A stretch of DNA of 48,062 nt from contig JANQFR010000017.1 in assembly GCA_028277745.1 (NCBI GenBank), positions 1-48,062 of the forward strand. The letters run 5' to 3'. The translations under genes were made by a program, and so were the position numbers. The DNA is from Phycisphaeraceae bacterium (GTDB lineage: Bacteria; Planctomycetota; Phycisphaerae; Phycisphaerales; Phycisphaeraceae). This document shows positions 34,235-42,901 of this stretch, piece after piece (the first letter of the stretch is position 1; each line of letters begins with the position of its first letter). The notes below the pieces were generated by a model. That model was not told the DNA's origin. It worked only from the letters and a program-made list of their open reading frames with translations, and did no database searches.

Positions 34235-36598
34235 TTATTGAGGCGCCGCCGTCCCGGCCGCCGCCTCGGCCGCCCGCTGCAACGCGTCACGGATCGCCGC
34301 GGCGTAATCACGCACCAGCTTGTTGTCGCTGCGCAACGCCGCGGCCAGCACCGGCGACGCCGGGTCGTCCACCTGCGTGGTTAACAACGCGATCTGGACC
34401 ATCGGCTCGGTGCTGCGTTGAGCCAGGTCCATCACCCGGCTCAACGCCCCGTCCTCACGGGCCTGCGGAGTGATGAACATTACCGTCCACGCCTGACGCA
34501 GTGGGTCGAGCTCGGGATAAAGATTGTTCACCGCGTCGGACAGCCTGCGGGCGCGCAGCACATCGTTGAGCGGCTCGAGCTCGGTCCCCGGCAGTTGCAC
34601 CAGCTTGGCCAGCGCAAGCATCTGAGGGGCGCCCTCGGCGGTGTTGATCTGGTCGATCCAGTCGTCGATGTTCTGCTCGGTCGGCGGGAGGCCGGGGATC
34701 AGGATGCCTTGGAGGGTGTCGCGGATGCTCAGCAGCCCACCGGTGACGCGGCCGTCGGGCGCGGCGACGGGATCGAGCAGACCGCTGACCCGCACCCCGA
34801 CGGCGTTCTGCGGATGAAGCCGGGCGACCATGCCGAAGACCGACTCGTCGATACGCAGCGGCACCTCGATGCTCTCGCCGGCGCGGAGCGTGAGCTGGCG
34901 GTTCAGGTCCAACACGATCTGCGGCAGGGGCGCGGACCGTTGGCCGGCGATGGACGGCGAGAGCGTCAGCAGCACGGTGCCGGGCAGGGTCCCGCCCGGC
35001 CCCAGCGCCAGCGACACGCCGCAGAGATTCTTGATCGACACCCTGGCCGGGATCTTCTGGAGGTAGCTGAACCGTTTGGGCTCCACATCGATGTTCATGT
35101 CGACCCATGGCGCCGAACGGACGTCCGCCCGCCAGAGCTGGTCGGGATATCGCTCCATCTGCCTGACCAGCAGGGCGCCGGTCTGCGTGGGCCTCACGTC
35201 GCGACGCGTCGCGGTCAATTCCCGAGCCGCCAGCATGCCGACCAGCGAGTTGGGCGTCTCGAACACGAGCGACTGCAGCGCGATCCGTTGGTTGTCGTCG
35301 GTCACTTCGAGCAACCGGGCCATGCCGAGCTTCGCCCAGGGATCGTCCTTGGCCAGGTCGGTCAGCACGGCTCGCGCCTCCTCCGGGTCGCGTTTCTGGA
35401 TCGCGAGCCAGCCGCGTGCACGCTGGACGAGCGGGTCTTCAGCGGGCAGCTCGCGCAGCGTGAGTTCGACCTCATCCAGCTCACGCCCGAAGAGGGCCGA
35501 CACCCACGCGTAGTCTGCTTGCGCATTCGGCTCGCCGGCGTTCTGGCGGTCGAGCAGGGACTGTTTCAGCAGGGCATACGAGGCGTCGGCGTCCGCCTTG
35601 AGCAGGTCGTCATTGGCCGAGGCGAGCACCGCCAGCCGCAACAATTCCAGCTCGGTCGGGAGGATCGGGTCGACCTCGTTGTCGGTTTGAGCAGCAGGGT
35701 CGCGTTGAGACGCGAGGTACGCCTCGTAGTTGCCGAGCATCCGCAGGGCATCGGAGGCGCGGCTGGCGGCGGCGAGGCTGAGCACCCAGGCCCTCAGCTG
35801 CTCTTCGTCGGGGGGCGCCGACAGCAGCGTGGCCATCGTGTCGAACTGCTCGGCCGCCTGGTAATACGCCGCCTGGCTCAACAGGATCTGCCCGAGGTCC
35901 AGCCGCGCATTGATGTCGAGCGGCTTGGCCCGGGCCCGTGCGATCGCCGCGATGCCGAGTTGCAGCATGTCGGCCCCGCGCAGGACGGCCAGTTCATAGG
36001 TGAGCTGGGCCGCTTCCGGATTGGCGGGGTCCAGCTCGACCGCCTGCTGGAGCCATGCGCCGAACGCGGTCTCGTCGCCCAGCTCCCGGGCGGCCACCGC
36101 GGCGTAGAGGGCCAGGCGTGAACGCAGGGGCCGGCTCAGCCGCTGGCCGCCGGCGGACTTGAGGATCCGCTCCATGGAGTCCAGCCTGCCGTCAAGGGTC
36201 TGCTCCCGGGCGGTGAGTGTGAGGATGAGCTGGAGCTGGGCCGCATCGTCGCTTGGCCGCAGCTTGAGATACCGCCTCAAGGCGTTGAGCTTGCCCTCCG
36301 TATCGCCCTCATACGTGGCGAGCTCACCGCGGATCCGCAGGAGCTCGGGTTGGTCGGGGTCGAGCTCGAGGGCGAAATCCAGCAGCGTGCGGGCACGAGT
36401 CAGCTGGTCGGCGGTGGGTTCGCCCTGCCCCAGCAACGCGGTGTGGGTGAACACGGCGAACTGGGCCGCCATGAGTTGCTGGGGGTCGAGGTCATTGGCC
36501 CGCCGGGTGCCGAACTGGCCCCAGGCGGGGGACGGACAGAGCCCCGCCATGATCGAGGCCGCGGCGAGGGTCGCCATCCAATACGTCTTGGTCTGCAT
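34235..36598 (-). CDS. Large exported TPR-repeat protein of unknown function
   Basis: The 787-residue protein begins with a signal peptide (LAAASIMAGLCPSPAWG, cleavage near 27). Tetratricopeptide-like helices run through residues 40-450 (for example LTRARTLLDFALELDPDQPELLRIRGELA and FGAWLQQAVELDPANPEAAQLTYELA). A beta-rich part (about 480-640) with VDMNIDVEPKRFSYLQKIPARVSI and a helical C-terminal region (about 660-780) follow. It probably serves as a periplasmic scaffold for protein contacts. AAAGGA lies before the ATG. It has no adjacent partner gene with a clear role. Confidence 0.88.
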   Translation of the reverse strand: MQTKTYWMATLAAASIMAGLCPSPAWGQFGTRRANDLDPQQLMAAQFAVFTHTALLGQGEPTADQLTRARTLLDFALELDPDQPELLRIRGELATYEGDTEGKLNALRRYLKLRPSDDAAQLQLILTLTAREQTLDGRLDSMERILKSAGGQRLSRPLRSRLALYAAVAARELGDETAFGAWLQQAVELDPANPEAAQLTYELAVLRGADMLQLGIAAIARARAKPLDINARLDLGQILLSQAAYYQAAEQFDTMATLLSAPPDEEQLRAWVLSLAAASRASDALRMLGNYEAYLASQRDPAAQTDNEVDPILPTELELLRLAVLASANDDLLKADADASYALLKQSLLDRQNAGEPNAQADYAWVSALFGRELDEVELTLRELPAEDPLVQRARGWLAIQKRDPEEARAVLTDLAKDDPWAKLGMARLLEVTDDNQRIALQSLVFETPNSLVGMLAARELTATRRDVRPTQTGALLVRQMERYPDQLWRADVRSAPWVDMNIDVEPKRFSYLQKIPARVSIKNLCGVSLALGPGGTLPGTVLLTLSPSIAGQRSAPLPQIVLDLNRQLTLRAGESIEVPLRIDESVFGMVARLHPQNAVGVRVSGLLDPVAAPDGRVTGGLLSIRDTLQGILIPGLPPTEQNIDDWIDQINTAEGAPQMLALAKLVQLPGTELEPLNDVLRARRLSDAVNNLYPELDPLRQAWTVMFITPQAREDGALSRVMDLAQRSTEPMVQIALLTTQVDDPASPVLAAALRSDNKLVRDYAAAIRDALQRAAEAAAGTAAPQ

Positions 36599-36641
36599 GG
36601 ATCAATCCTTTACACGCCGGGTCGCGCCCCGGTCTGTCTGG

Positions 36642-36935
36642 TCACCACCACAAGCGACCGGCCGTGACCCCCAGTGAACCGCCCAGAGCCAGCACGACCG
36701 TGATTTTGACACAGCCTGTCACCCCTATCGACGCTTCAGGGCATACGTCATCAGCCACCATCATCATCCACAAAAGCCATCCTGCCGACAGCGGGATGAG
36801 GGCCATGGCGTGATCCCAAGGCCAGACACCCTCGCGGGCCGCCCTCCACCCCCAGAACCCTATCAGCCATAACGCGGAGGCGCCGGCGACGCCCAGACTC
36901 AGTTTTGCTGTTCGTAACCACTGCTCCGCACGCAT
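36642..36935 (-). CDS. Small membrane protein of unknown function
   Basis: The 97-residue product has three likely membrane segments: LSLGVAGASALWLIGFWGW (about 12-30), ALIPLSAGWLLWMMMVA (about 45-61) and ITVVLALGGSLGVTAG (about 78-93). AGGGGTG lies shortly before the ATG. It sits between trpA and the TPR protein on the same strand, so it may be co-transcribed with either. No family is recognised. Confidence 0.65.
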   Translation of the reverse strand: MRAEQWLRTAKLSLGVAGASALWLIGFWGWRAAREGVWPWDHAMALIPLSAGWLLWMMMVADDVCPEASIGVTGCVKITVVLALGGSLGVTAGRLWW

Positions 36936-36947
36936 GGTTCACCCCTC

Positions 36948-37766
36948 TCACACGCCTGAAGCCTCCTGATTCAGGCCCTGGGCCAGTTCCTCGACAAAAC
37001 CGCCGACAGCCGCGACCACCTCGTTAGAGCCGGACGAGCGGTGCTCGACGATGCGCCGGACAAGCGCCGACCCCACGATGGCCGCGTCCGCGACGCCGAC
37101 CACCTGCCGGACCTGTTGGGCGGTTCCGATGCCGAACCCCACCGCTATGGGTAAGTCTGTGATATCACGCAATTTACAAATCCGATCGGGCAGTCCGGCC
37201 GGCAGGGACGACCGCTCTCCGGTGATCCCGGATCGGCTCAGCACGTAGACGAACCCGCTGCAGGCGGCGGCGATCTTCGCGGCGCGCTCATCGCTCGTGG
37301 TCGGCGAGATCAGCATGCTCAGGATCATCCCCGCCCCGCGCACCGCCTCCACCGCCGGCTCGGATTCCTCCAGGGGTAAATCCGGAAAAATAAACCCGTC
37401 GAAACCCGCCGCCTTCGCGTCGTTGACAAACCCCTCGAGCCCCATGCGATGGACGATCGAGTAGCTCACCATCGCCACGAGCCCCAGCCCCACCGCGGGG
37501 CGGACCTGCTGGACGGTCTCGAACACCTGCTCCACCCGCACCCCGTGGTTGAGCACGTGGGTCATCGATGCCTGGATGACCGGCCCGTCGGCGATCGGGT
37601 CGCTAAACGCGATCCCCAACTCGCAGATCGAGGCGCCGGCGGTCTCGATGGCGGGGATCAGCCGGCCGGTGGTGGCGATATCCGGGTCGCCTGCGGTGAG
37701 ATACGGCATCAGGGCCTTGCCGTGGCCTTGTCGCAGGTCGGTGAAAATCCGTTCGATCCGGTTCAT
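36948..37766 (-). CDS. trpA: Tryptophan synthase alpha chain
   Basis: TrpA cleaves indole-3-glycerol phosphate to indole and glyceraldehyde 3-phosphate, and indole is channelled to TrpB. The 272-residue TIM barrel has the catalytic residues in ICELGIAFSDPIADGPVIQ (Glu49, Asp60) and the phosphate-binding patches SRSGITGERSSLP, AVGFGIGTAQQV and AIVGSALV. FDGFIFPDLPLEES is typical of the family. TAGACT lies 6 nt before the ATG and no Shine-Dalgarno is seen. No other trp gene is adjacent, so the pathway genes are dispersed. Confidence 0.96.
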   Translation of the reverse strand: MNRIERIFTDLRQGHGKALMPYLTAGDPDIATTGRLIPAIETAGASICELGIAFSDPIADGPVIQASMTHVLNHGVRVEQVFETVQQVRPAVGLGLVAMVSYSIVHRMGLEGFVNDAKAAGFDGFIFPDLPLEESEPAVEAVRGAGMILSMLISPTTSDERAAKIAAACSGFVYVLSRSGITGERSSLPAGLPDRICKLRDITDLPIAVGFGIGTAQQVRQVVGVADAAIVGSALVRRIVEHRSSGSNEVVAAVGGFVEELAQGLNQEASGV

Positions 37767-37805
37767 CCCCGCAGTCTAAGCCGCGCGCCGTTCCCCGGCA
37801 ACGCG

Positions 37806-37837
37806 CCGTTTAGCGCCGGCCCGCAGGGCCCAGGCTG
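37806..37837. repeat. CCGTTTAGCGCCG repeat, copy 2
   Basis: CCGTTTAGCGCCGGCCCGCA, then GGGCCCAGGCTG, contains the perfect hairpin GGCCC-GCA-GGGCC. About 27 of 31 positions match copy 1. It lies between trpA and the next gene on the left-reading strand. Confidence 0.75.
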
Positions 37838-37877
37838 TCACGTGGACGTGAGGACATGGATTCAGGTCAGAAACCCG

Positions 37878-38429
37878 TCAGCGGGGTCTTACCTGTGGTT
37901 CCTGGAAATAGCGGGTCTGGAAGTCGAGCTGTCCGCGGACCCCGTCGGCTTCGACGGTGAGACGGTAGGTCTGGCCGGGCTTGAGCAGGCGGGCCCGCCG
38001 GTTGGGATCGCGTTTCATCCCGCGGATCCGCTGGCCGTACCAGAAGCCGGCCGACGAAACCGGACGATCCGCCTCGTCATCCACGATCAGCCGCCACATC
38101 GGCCCCTCTTCCTCGCCCATCTCCTCAGGCGTCAGCACAAAGGCGAGCCCGTCATTCTCCCCCTCATCCGGCGAAGCCTCGTTCTCGACTTCGGCGGGCG
38201 CCTCGGCGGGGGCGTCGACCTCCTCCACCTCGATCAGGTCGAACGCGTAGTTCCGGGGCGTCATGAAACGCACCGCCATCAGCGGCTGAGACGGGTGGAA
38301 CCGCCGCGGCTTGACCAATTCATAAATGACCGTGATCTCTTTTTCAGCCCGGCCGGTGAAAAACACCACGTAAACAACAATCAGCAACGCGAAAAGGACG
38401 AGCAGGACGATTGAACGTCGATTCATCAT
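37878..38429 (-). CDS. Membrane-anchored protein of unknown function
   Basis: The product of about 183 residues starts MMNRRSIVLLVLFALLIVVYVVFF, an N-terminal anchor. A soluble extracytoplasmic part follows, including EKEITVIYELVKPRRFHPSQPLMAVRFM, a Glu-rich stretch (about 80-110) and a C-terminal beta-rich part (LKPGQTYRLTVEADGVRGQLDFQTRYF). No domain is recognised. An in-frame start at 38507 gives a leader without signal character, so the first Met of the MM pair is preferred. It is divergent from htrA. Confidence 0.7.
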   Translation of the reverse strand: MMNRRSIVLLVLFALLIVVYVVFFTGRAEKEITVIYELVKPRRFHPSQPLMAVRFMTPRNYAFDLIEVEEVDAPAEAPAEVENEASPDEGENDGLAFVLTPEEMGEEEGPMWRLIVDDEADRPVSSAGFWYGQRIRGMKRDPNRRARLLKPGQTYRLTVEADGVRGQLDFQTRYFQEPQVRPR

Positions 38430-38535
38430 GTGAGGGGCCCCGCAAGACAAGACGGTGATCCGGGCGACATGGCGGTCAAGCATACCTGCTGGGGCGGGGA
38501 TTGGCACGCCGGGCGGGCGTTGTGGCCAAAAACCT

Positions 38536-38563
38536 GAACTTTGCCGCGGGACGTGCGTATCAT
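38536..38563 (+). promoter_or_regulatory. Possible extracytoplasmic-function promoter of the htrA gene
   Basis: GAACTT (38536-38541) and TATCAT (38558-38563) are separated by 16 nt, about 75 nt before the protease start. GAACTT is the -35 core of sigmaE-type promoters, but the -10 match is poor, so this is tentative. Confidence 0.2.
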
Positions 38564-38637
38564 ATCTGGTGTGGCCGACCCCCCGGCGCCGCGGTCCGGG
38601 CGTCCCGCCTTAATCTGAGTCTTGCAGGAGTCCCCCC

Positions 38638-40242
38638 ATGCAGCGTATCAAGTGGTACGGACCGACGATCGTCCTGATCGCCGCGGTCCTGCTCGTGATG
38701 TACAGCGGTCCCCGGCTCGTCCGCGAGATCGCCCACGCCCAGACCGACGCCCGGATCACCCTGATCAAGGATACGCTGGTCAATAACCCGTCGCTGGCGG
38801 AGTTGTCCGAGGCGTTCACGCAGGTCGCGGAGCTGGTGGAGCCCAGCGTGGTGCACATCAATGTCCGCACCCGCCGCAACGTGGCCGCCCGGGACGAGGC
38901 GCTGCGGCGCTGGTTCGGGTCCCCGGGGCAGCCGGCGCCTCGGCCGGACACGCGCGACGACGACGACTGGAGCCGATACAACCCCGCCCTGCCCTCAGGC
39001 AACGGGTCGGGCTGGGTGTATGACGATCAGGGCCACATCATCACGAACTACCACGTCGTCCGCGGCGCCGACGAGATCATCGTCCGCTTCGCCGACGGGA
39101 CCGAGCGTGAAGCGGAACTGGTCAATGTCGATTCCAACACCGACATCGCGGTGCTGAATGTCGACATCCCGCCGGAGAACCTTCACCCCGCGGCGCTGGC
39201 GCCCAACGGCGTGCGCCAGGGCGAGATCGTGTTCGCGTTCGGCTCGCCCCTGCGGTTCGAGTTTTCGATGAGCCAGGGGATCGTCTCGGCCAAGGGGCGC
39301 AAGCTCAACATCATCGGCCCGACGGGCTATGAGAACTACATCCAGACCGACGCGGCGATCAACCCGGGCAATTCGGGCGGGCCTCTGACCAACATCTACG
39401 GCCAGGTCGTGGGCATGAACACCGCGATCGCCGCCCAGCGCGACCCGAGCGGTCAGCGGGCGTCGATGAGCTTCCTGGGGCTGGGGTTCGCCATCCCGGT
39501 GAGCATGGTCCAGTCGGTGGTTGACCAGATCATCGATGAGGGCAAGGTGACCCGCGGGTTCCTGGGCGTCATCATCGGCGAACTGGACCCGGACCTGGCC
39601 AAGACCTACGGATACAACGGCAAGGGCGTGCTGGTGGTCGAGCCGATCCCCGGCAGCCCCGGCGACGAGGCGGGCATCCAGGTCGATGACATCATCACCG
39701 CGGTCGACGGCCAGCCGGTGCGGGACCCGGACGAGCTGCGTTACCGCATCGCGTCGTTCCGGCCGGGCAGCGACGTAAAGATCACGGTGTTCCGCGACGG
39801 CGTGTCGCGCGACTTCAACGTGACGCTGGCGGAATTGCCGTCGGTGAGTTCGGCCGGGCTTCCGACGCCGCCCTCGCGGCAGGCGACGCCCCAGCCCAAC
39901 GACGCCGAGGCCGACGCCAGGGGGATGGACCTGCTCCGCAAGCTGGGGTTCGCCGAGTTGGAGACCTTCACGGCCGAAGACGCCGCCCGCTCCCGGATCC
40001 CGCACCAGCCCGGGGTGCTGATCGAACGTGTCCGGCCGGGCTCGACCGCCGCCACCATGCGGATCGGCGAGGGCTCGCTGATCACCCAGGTGATGCGGGC
40101 CGACGTGACGACCGTCGAAGAGCTGGCCGCCGCCACCGCCGACCTCGACCCCGACGAGCCGGTGCGGTTCCGCGTCATGAACTGGAACCCACTCGAGGGC
40201 CGGTTCGAGCCCCGGATCGTGGCGCTGTCGCTGCCGGATTGA
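38638..40242 (+). CDS. HtrA/DegP-type serine protease with two PDZ domains
   Basis: The 534-residue envelope protease degrades or refolds damaged exported proteins. An N-terminal hydrophobic segment (about 8-23) anchors or exports it. The trypsin-like domain has His139 (TNYHVV), Asp169 (SNTDIAV) and Ser246 (NPGNSGGPL). PDZ1 (about 305-400) begins GFLGVIIGELDP; a linker rich in Pro/Ala follows, and a second PDZ-like region (about 440-530, GVLIERVRPGSTAATMRIG) lacks some canonical loop residues. AGGAG at 38626-38630 sets the start. The gene is upstream of miaB. Confidence 0.94.
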   Translation: MQRIKWYGPTIVLIAAVLLVMYSGPRLVREIAHAQTDARITLIKDTLVNNPSLAELSEAFTQVAELVEPSVVHINVRTRRNVAARDEALRRWFGSPGQPAPRPDTRDDDDWSRYNPALPSGNGSGWVYDDQGHIITNYHVVRGADEIIVRFADGTEREAELVNVDSNTDIAVLNVDIPPENLHPAALAPNGVRQGEIVFAFGSPLRFEFSMSQGIVSAKGRKLNIIGPTGYENYIQTDAAINPGNSGGPLTNIYGQVVGMNTAIAAQRDPSGQRASMSFLGLGFAIPVSMVQSVVDQIIDEGKVTRGFLGVIIGELDPDLAKTYGYNGKGVLVVEPIPGSPGDEAGIQVDDIITAVDGQPVRDPDELRYRIASFRPGSDVKITVFRDGVSRDFNVTLAELPSVSSAGLPTPPSRQATPQPNDAEADARGMDLLRKLGFAELETFTAEDAARSRIPHQPGVLIERVRPGSTAATMRIGEGSLITQVMRADVTTVEELAAATADLDPDEPVRFRVMNWNPLEGRFEPRIVALSLPD

Positions 40243-40339
40243 TCGACGGCGGCATGAGGAACACGGGGCCTACCCGGCCGCGGTACAGGTCAAACCGTCC
40301 CACTACGCCGGGCTTCGGCGGTATGATGGTGTGCTTGTC

Positions 40340-41950
40340 ATGACCGCCGTGAACGACGACAACCCGCCCCGCGCCGGGCGGCCGAGCGTGTACCTGGAGA
40401 CGTTCGGCTGTCAGATGAACGTGCTCGACTCGCAGTTGGTCCGCAGCCAGTTGCAGAGCCTGGGCTATCGGTTCACCGACGATTGGAAAGCGGCCGACGT
40501 GGTGCTCTACAACACCTGCTCGGTGCGCGAGCGGGCGGAGCAGAAGGTGTGGTCGCGCGTCGGCGAGGTGGGGGTACATAAGCAGCAGCGGCCCGAGGTC
40601 GTGCTGGGGGTGATCGGCTGCATGGCGGAGCGCGACGGGACGGACATGATCCGCAAGCACCCCCAGATCGATCTGCTGATCGGCCCGGGCGAGTTGGACA
40701 AGGCGCCGCAGTTGATCGACAACCGGCTGAAGACCGACCTGTCATCACGCGGCGGGGCCCGCCACGCCGAGGTGGCCCTTCAGGGCAACACGCACCGCCG
40801 CTCGGCGACCCTCGCCGCCGCGGAGGACTCGCTCGAGCTGCTGGACCTGTCGCGGTCGTTCAGCCCCGACGACGACATGGCGGGCGGGCGCAGCGCCTAC
40901 GTGCGAATCACACGCGGCTGCAACAAGTTCTGCACCTACTGCGTCGTCCCCCACACCCGCGGGGCCGAGGTCCATCGCCCGCCCGATCACATCGTCGACG
41001 AGTGCAGGAAACTGGCTGACCAGGGCGCCTGCGAGATCACGCTTCTGGGCCAGACGGTCAATCACTACCATTACGACACCGCCGCGAGCGTCACGGTCAA
41101 CGGCGTCGCCCAGCCGCAGGTCGGCAGCGTGCTCTCACCCAACCGCGGCACGGGCGGGCCGAGCCCTGTCTTCAAGCCGGGCGTCGTGAGCTTCGCGGAC
41201 CTGCTCGCGCGGATCCACGATGAGGTCCCCGGCATCCAGCGCCTCCGCTTCGTGACAAGCTTCCCGCGCGACTTCGGGAACGACATCCTCCAGGTCATCA
41301 AGGACCGGCCGCGGATCTGCCGCTACCTTCACCTGCCGGTCCAGTCGGGGAGCAACCGCCTCCTCAAGCTCATGAACCGGGGCTACACCGTGGAGCAGTA
41401 CCGGGACCTGCTGGACCGCGTCCGCGCCTACCTGCCCGACGCCGAGCTGGCGACCGACATCATCTGCGGCTTCCCGACCGAAACCGAAGAGGATCACCAA
41501 GCGACCGCCCAGCTCCTGCGGGACGGCCGTTTCAAGAACAGCTTCATCTTCAAGTACAGCCCGCGCCCCGGCACCGCCGCGTACGACCGGCTTGCAGACG
41601 ACGTCTCCGAGGCCGACAAGAAACGCCGCAACAACGAGCTGCTCGCCATCCAGACCGAGGTCAGCCGTGAGGTCCACGCCGCGTACGTCGGCAAGACCGT
41701 TGACGTTTTCGTCGAGTCCATCAGCAGCAAAGCCCGGAAGACCGCGCTCAACGAGGCCGACCCATCGGTGACCCTCGGCTGGGAGCGGCCCGTAGAGGTC
41801 ACCCAACTCACCGGCCGGACCGATGGTGACCTCATCGTCTGCTTCGACGGCCCCCCGGAACTGGTCGGCCGCATGGTCCCGATCCGCATCCAATCCAGCG
41901 GCCCCCTCATCCTCCTGGGCGATCTCGCCGAGCACCCCGCCACGGCGTGA
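40340..41950 (+). CDS. miaB: tRNA-2-methylthio-N6-dimethylallyladenosine synthase
   Basis: MiaB adds a methylthio group to i6A37 of tRNAs reading UNN codons. It is a radical SAM enzyme with two [4Fe-4S] clusters. The N-terminal cluster cysteines are in TFGCQMN (Cys24), YNTCSVRE (Cys60) and GCMAER (Cys94); the radical SAM motif is TRGCNKFCTYC (Cys194, Cys198, Cys201). TRAM-like sequence closes the protein. At 536 residues it is longer than most (about 440-470), with inserts around 130-180 and 240-280. TATGAT ends 12 nt before the ATG. A GTG three codons upstream is a weaker alternative. Confidence 0.95.
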   Translation: MTAVNDDNPPRAGRPSVYLETFGCQMNVLDSQLVRSQLQSLGYRFTDDWKAADVVLYNTCSVRERAEQKVWSRVGEVGVHKQQRPEVVLGVIGCMAERDGTDMIRKHPQIDLLIGPGELDKAPQLIDNRLKTDLSSRGGARHAEVALQGNTHRRSATLAAAEDSLELLDLSRSFSPDDDMAGGRSAYVRITRGCNKFCTYCVVPHTRGAEVHRPPDHIVDECRKLADQGACEITLLGQTVNHYHYDTAASVTVNGVAQPQVGSVLSPNRGTGGPSPVFKPGVVSFADLLARIHDEVPGIQRLRFVTSFPRDFGNDILQVIKDRPRICRYLHLPVQSGSNRLLKLMNRGYTVEQYRDLLDRVRAYLPDAELATDIICGFPTETEEDHQATAQLLRDGRFKNSFIFKYSPRPGTAAYDRLADDVSEADKKRRNNELLAIQTEVSREVHAAYVGKTVDVFVESISSKARKTALNEADPSVTLGWERPVEVTQLTGRTDGDLIVCFDGPPELVGRMVPIRIQSSGPLILLGDLAEHPATA

Positions 41951-41981
41951 ATCCACCCCCATCGCCCCGCCCTTAACACGT

Positions 41982-42024
41982 GTGGGCTCCCACGCCGCAC
42001 GCGTCGCCCACCGCCGCGTGCGGC
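41982..42024. repeat. Two GC-rich hairpins after miaB
   Basis: GTGGG-CT-CCCAC-like sequence (about 41982-41993) is followed by GCCGCACGCG (41994-42003) and CGCGTGCGGC (42015-42024), a perfect 10-bp inverted repeat with an 11-nt loop. No T tract follows. They may slow transcription or protect the mRNA end. Confidence 0.6.
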
Positions 42025-42133
42025 CCCCGAACCTCTTCCGGCGGGAAAGGGTGAAAATGGCGTCGCGCTCGAACACGCGCCCGGATACAATTGTCACACC
42101 CCGCTCGGAACTCTCCCGGAAAGGAGCGGCATC

Positions 42134-42817
42134 GTGACCCAGGTCCTCGGCATCAGCGGCAGCCCGGTACGCAACAGCAACACCGATCGCGCGGTCAAAG
42201 CGGTGTTGGACGCGACCGGCCTGGAAACCGAATTCATCAAGCTCAGCGAGCTGCACCTCGAGCCCTGCCGGGCGTGCCTCGGGTGCAAGAACAACAACCA
42301 GTGCGTCGTGCGCGACGACGGGCAGGCGTTGGCCGAGAAGTTCCGCAACGCCAAGGCGTTCGTGCTCGGGGCGTTCACGCCTTACAGCAGCCTCGACGGC
42401 CGGAGCAAGGCGTTCATGGAACGCATGTACTGCCTGCGTCACCAGACGGGGTTGAACCGCGGCAAGATCGGCGCGGCGGTCATCACCACCGCCGTCCCCC
42501 CGGGCGCGCCGAACCTGCCGCCCGCCGCCGACATCGCCTCCCAGCAGGTCGCCTTCTGGATGATGGAAGAGGGCATGGAGAACCTCGGCGCCCTCGTCGT
42601 CCTCGGCAATGTGCCGTGCCTCAAATGCGGCCACGGCGACGACTGCGAGATGAGCGGCGTGAAGATGATGCATGGCCCCGCCGCCGAAGTCGCCGACGTC
42701 CCGATCAACCAGTTCGAGAACGACGACGAACTGGTCGCCGAGGCCAAGGCTCTGGGCCAACGCATGCGCGACGCGGTGCTCGCCACCCCGCAGACGCCGC
42801 TGCCGGTGAAGGCTTGA
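42134..42817 (+). CDS. Iron-sulfur flavodoxin-like NAD(P)H-dependent reductase
   Basis: The 227-residue protein has the flavodoxin-like start MTQVLGISGSPVRNSNTDRA (FMN phosphate loop). A Cys-rich motif CRACLGCKNNNQC (Cys45, 48, 51, 57) corresponds to iron-sulfur flavodoxins, which bind [4Fe-4S] and FMN. A second Cys group, CLKCGHGDDC (162-171), is less usual. It likely transfers electrons to an unidentified partner. AAAGGAG lies before the GTG start. A decayed copy of its 3' end is found at 44890-45063. Confidence 0.88.
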   Translation: MTQVLGISGSPVRNSNTDRAVKAVLDATGLETEFIKLSELHLEPCRACLGCKNNNQCVVRDDGQALAEKFRNAKAFVLGAFTPYSSLDGRSKAFMERMYCLRHQTGLNRGKIGAAVITTAVPPGAPNLPPAADIASQQVAFWMMEEGMENLGALVVLGNVPCLKCGHGDDCEMSGVKMMHGPAAEVADVPINQFENDDELVAEAKALGQRMRDAVLATPQTPLPVKA

Positions 42818-42901
42818 TACGGTCTGCCTGACTTGATTTTGCTTGTCTTTGTCGGGAAGCGCAAAGCTGAGGGCAGGCGTCGGGTGATTCCTACACGGCG
42901 G

